Below are positions 23,216 through 64,000 of a DNA stretch of 64,000 nucleotides, piece after piece. The stretch comes from Ctena decussata (Eukaryota > Mollusca > Bivalvia > Lucinida > Lucinidae). The position numbers and the translations under genes were made by a program. Below the pieces are notes generated by a model. It did no database searches. It was not told the origin of the DNA and saw nothing but the letters and a program-made list of their open reading frames with translations. Location: assembly GCA_963989385.1 (NCBI GenBank), contig OZ022506.1, positions 22,011,903 through 22,075,902 on the forward strand, in the 5' to 3' direction. The first letter of the stretch is position 1; each line of letters begins with the position of its first letter.

Positions 23216-24300
23216 ATAAACAATATAGAATTGTAATCTTCAAGGGGTAATACCGGTAGTTCTATCAATTCGCTTACCCGGTACGGCACTGCGCAAAGTT
23301 GTTATCAAGACAGCATACCAATAACGGTAAATGATACTAGTGGTTATGACCATGGACCATTTCGATACTGCTGTCGATTGGTTTGGGCGACAACACAGGT
23401 AGGGACAGACCAGGTGTTATCTCTGTGATCTGGAATATGTGCAAAAAGAGAAACGGAATGATCTGTTTCTGTGACTTCACTGTTCTACAATGATGCAGAG
23501 GGCAGGAGGGGTCACCATAAACACTTGCATACGGCTGTGCCCTTCTGAGCTCTCTGAAATCGCACATCTCACAACATTTCTAATGTATCTTACCTCCACT
23601 CATCTTGCTGATTCTTTTTTTTTTCTTTTCTTTCCTTTTTGTGTCTCTTTTAATTTCCAAATAGCTGTTGCCGAGGAAAGAATTTACTTCTGCTCCGTTT
23701 AATATTCCACGTCGATTACGCAACCTGTCAAATTCATTCAGATAGAGCATTAAGGGTCCAGAGCAATGTCAAAATAGAATATCAGGCCCAGAGGTGGCAG
23801 AGTGTTCAACACAAGTCGCCAGTCTCACGGTGTCAGTTCGATTTAATTGGTCGTCATGGGTTGTTTACTTTGACCAGGTACACTATCAGGGGCAGCAACT
23901 CTGTCATTTTATTTTTTGCTTCACTTTCTCATCAAGGAGCATATTCGTTTATTAAAAGTAGACCCTTTTTGAAAGATTTCTTCTCCCAGGAAAGCAAAAC
24001 GGAAGTCACAAAAGTTGTTCCCCTTTTGAAAATACAGTGGGAAAACAAAAAGATACCGGTATACCCACCAAACCGTAACACTAATCGCTAGTCTGTTCCT
24101 GTATTATGTCAGTTCGATGAATCAAAACTTTGATCTTCGTGTGTTGTTTAATTTCAACGTCATTTTGCAGCATATAAAGAAATTGCGTCATATCAATATT
24201 AAGGAGAAAATGAAAAGTTTCAGCTTTAGTTTTTAAAGATTGGTCATTAAGTTTAACCTTTTCTCAATCATAAATTGGTTTTCCTTTTGAGCGTAAAAGA
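23216..24300. other. Intergenic DNA, no gene seen
   Basis: Short frames at 23337-23702 and 23861-24091 have no family resemblance. A T/C-rich run lies at about 23613-23650. Confidence 0.4.
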
Positions 24301-24305
24301 AACAT

Positions 24306-24445
24306 TTGGATGGATGGATGGATGGATGGATGGATGGATATACCAGACAAGCAGATAGAGAAATGGATGGATGGATGGATGGATGGATGGACGGACGGAC
24401 GGACGGATTGACAGACACAAACAGACAGACAGACATACATACATG

Positions 24446-24491
<46 letters not shown>
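24306..24491 (+). repeat. Compound microsatellite
   Basis: (TGGA)n, then (ATGG)n, (ACGG)n, (ACAG)n, (ACAT)n and (AGAT)n follow one another. Frames through it encode only repetitive peptides and are not genes. Confidence 0.95.
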
Positions 24492-24492
<1 letters not shown>

Positions 24493-24539
24493 CTAGTGGA
24501 TGAGTGCGTGAATACACGAAAGAAGCTTTTATATGCATA

Positions 24540-26290
24540 CACTTTTAAGTCTTATTTCTCTTACAGGCTTCTTACATGATTCATGCAAGTAAAAATATAA
24601 CAATGTAAATGTATTTTATGGTCTCTTACATATGCATCAGTATATTATTATATGTCAGTCGGTTTAATAGCTATTCATAGCTAATGTTACTTGTTTGTAA
24701 ACTCATCCGACTTTAAATAAAATTTGTATCTGTATCTGTATCTTTATCTCTGGCATTTAGCTTGACTTTTACGTACTGCAAGCCGATGACTATATTTCAT
24801 GCAAGGATAATGACAATGAATTTTATTGCGCTAACATATCCACAATGAATGGTCATTGCAAGCAAATAAACATAAGTATGACAAATAACGCAAAATGAAG
24901 CAAGGAAAACAGGGGTATTGGAGCTATTGTAATAATTCCATTTAACATAATGTCTCTCACACATAAAGCAGAGATCTAATATATTTGATTAATAATTTCA
25001 CAATAATGTCATTCTTTTTATTAAAGACACATTTTAATTTCATATTGTTTACTGAAACATGCTGCTCAGAGATAAGAATTTCTTAGAGACTTTGTTAATC
25101 CGATACAAGTAAAGGATCAGATAAAACGGAAATCAACTGTCACGGAAAAAGAATATAGCTATAAACAGATTATAATTAGATCAGGCTGTGTCGTTGAACG
25201 TCCATGATGAACTGTGTTAAAATATTACCATTATTTGCTCAAAGACTCTGGTTTTTACACAAAGTCATGACGAAAATAAGGCCATGTTAATAGGTACTCG
25301 TACGTGATTTGAATATTTACTGTTCGCATTTATGTCAGTACTGCAGTGACTTTTCATATCAACCAGCATTGGTAAAAACTGTTTGAAAAATGACAGAAAC
25401 TTTAAAATGTTTAGGTTCTAGGTAATAAATAATCTTTTTGTTTGCCTTTACTTTAACAACAATAAACTTATAAATGAATTATAAAAAAAATGTACAGTCA
25501 CTAGTTTATATCAGATTAGAAAGAAATAATTAAAATGAACATACAAATTTCGTTTATTATGAATTTATGATTTTTTTCTTATCTATTTACCTATTTTTAA
25601 GTAGATACTTAAACAGGATAATAACTGTTTCCCCATATTAATAAGGACCCTCATAGGGGTTTATTGCTGAGAATCATAATCATCTAGATAAGATGAGCCT
25701 TTGATATGAGATATAGCCCGTAAGAACTGTTAATTAGGAGCGATCATTTTGTGCCACCACTCTGAGTAGGAAAAACTGTGTCTTTAACTAAACTATACAA
25801 ATATCTCATATATTTTTAACACAGAGAGGAATACAAACATTAATACAAAGATTCTTTAATTTCAGAAAGAAATCTTAACGAAGAAGCCTACATATATGTA
25901 CATATAATATTATATGCAGTGCATTCCAACAAGAAATGTTTACTTTTTCATTTTCAATTGATGTTGTACTGCAAACATTACAGAACCAATACTGTCTAGG
26001 GGTGTCGGTGTACCTACCTTTTTCGATAGTCAGATTGTGAGCACCAAATCTTTTTTTTTTTTTTTTTTTTTTTTTTTTAGTGGCCATAGTGCCAGCCCAG
26101 ATATTTTATGTTTTTTTTGTTTTTTTTTTTATTCTTATTATTGGTTATTGAAATATTTGATAAATATATGATAAATATAGAGTGAACATTGCATGAGAAT
26201 TTTATCTATTATGTAAACGAGATATTATGAGTCAACAATTAATTATTTTGTTCAATTAGAATGTGATAAGTATTTACTCCGAAGCTGCAT
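24540..26290. other. Intergenic DNA upstream of HSPA4
   Basis: Nothing coding. A (TATCTG)n stretch lies near 24726 and T runs at 26050-26079 and 26112-26130. Confidence 0.45.
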
Positions 26291-26292
26291 TC

Positions 26293-26300
26293 TATAAAAA
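26293..26300 (+). promoter_or_regulatory. TATA-like box of HSPA4
   Basis: TATAAAAA lies 208 bp before the start codon in the only GC-richer patch of the area. It would place transcription start near 26320-26330. The true start is not shown by the sequence. Confidence 0.5.
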
Positions 26301-26318
26301 GGCGTCGATTCACGTGTG

Positions 26319-26331
26319 TTCGAGAAATTTC
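26319..26331 (+). promoter_or_regulatory. Heat-shock element (three-unit)
   Basis: TTCGAGAAATTTC is a perfect alternating TTC-nn-GAA-nn-TTC array, the binding site of trimeric HSF1. It lies 26 bp downstream of the TATA-like box and 170 bp before the HSPA4 start codon. Heat induction of HSP110-family genes is well established, so the match is likely functional. If the TATA call is right, the site overlaps the start site, which is unusual. Confidence 0.7.
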
Positions 26332-26470
26332 GCCGGTTATGATAAATAGGCGAACATTGGTTCTGAGAAAGCTTCCAGGATAAAACGGGACACTGAAAAC
26401 AACCTTAACAGTCATAAACTATTCTGATCCACTGAAATAACGGCTTTGCTAATTCAGAAACTGTACATAA

Positions 26471-64000
<37,530 letters not shown>

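Noticed and set aside
24233..24542. Minus-strand frames of ~100 residues
   Set aside because: They translate tetranucleotide microsatellites only.
26350..26385. Second heat-shock element (TTCTGAGAAAGCTTCC)
   Set aside because: GAA and TTC units have the wrong spacing (three bases, not two).

Overview
The window looks like nuclear DNA from a marine bivalve, probably a venerid-type clam. The genes have introns and GT-AG splice sites, the intergenic DNA is AT-rich, and the DNA is packed with tRNA-derived SINEs, foldback MITEs and repeat-bodied elements of the kind seen in mollusc genomes. The organism is inferred from repeat style and protein similarity, not from a diagnostic marker.

Layout. 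From 1 to about 9.9 kb there are only decayed repeats: foldback elements, two diverged copies of a retroelement 3' end with reverse-transcriptase-like remnants, five copies of a MITE with long terminal inverted repeats, and a 14-copy 38-bp satellite. An intact single-exon rhodopsin-class GPCR lies on the minus strand at 9873-10856. From 12.4 to 17.6 kb there is retroelement-like DNA: a 387-residue nuclear-looking coiled-coil ORF, a candidate LTR, and a frameshifted Ty3/Gypsy-type Gag. From 17.6 to 26.3 kb I see almost nothing except SINE pieces and microsatellites.

The main gene runs from 26501 to beyond the right edge on the plus strand. It is a complete-looking HSPA4/HSP110 (Hsp70 superfamily) gene. 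Sixteen exons join in frame (2533 nt, 844 codons) with GT donors and AG acceptors throughout; only the last residues lie outside the window. A canonical three-unit heat-shock element (26319-26331) and a TATA-like box lie just upstream of the start codon. The protein is a nucleotide-exchange factor for Hsp70, so this is a cytosolic proteostasis gene that is probably heat inducible.

The introns hold the unusual material. (1) Intron 9 carries seven same-strand copies of a 199-nt element that starts with a box-C motif (RTGATGA) and ends with a box-D motif (CTGA). The core is nearly free of indels while the flanks have diverged, which suggests a tandemly amplified, selected intronic snoRNA-like RNA. 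(2) About fifteen copies of a ~200-bp near-perfect palindrome occur only within this gene. Four end 30-39 nt before an exon, three of them exactly 39 nt. (3) Six elements with unrelated bodies share one end architecture: a 5' hairpin, GTCC-rich start, subterminal inverted repeats and a 3' hairpin, in five cases followed by TTG. They resemble non-autonomous Helitron/Helentron elements. (4) DNA transposons with CAGGGCT termini and 5-6 bp target duplications are nested inside SINEs and carry further insertions. Every insertion spares the exons, so the gene appears functional.
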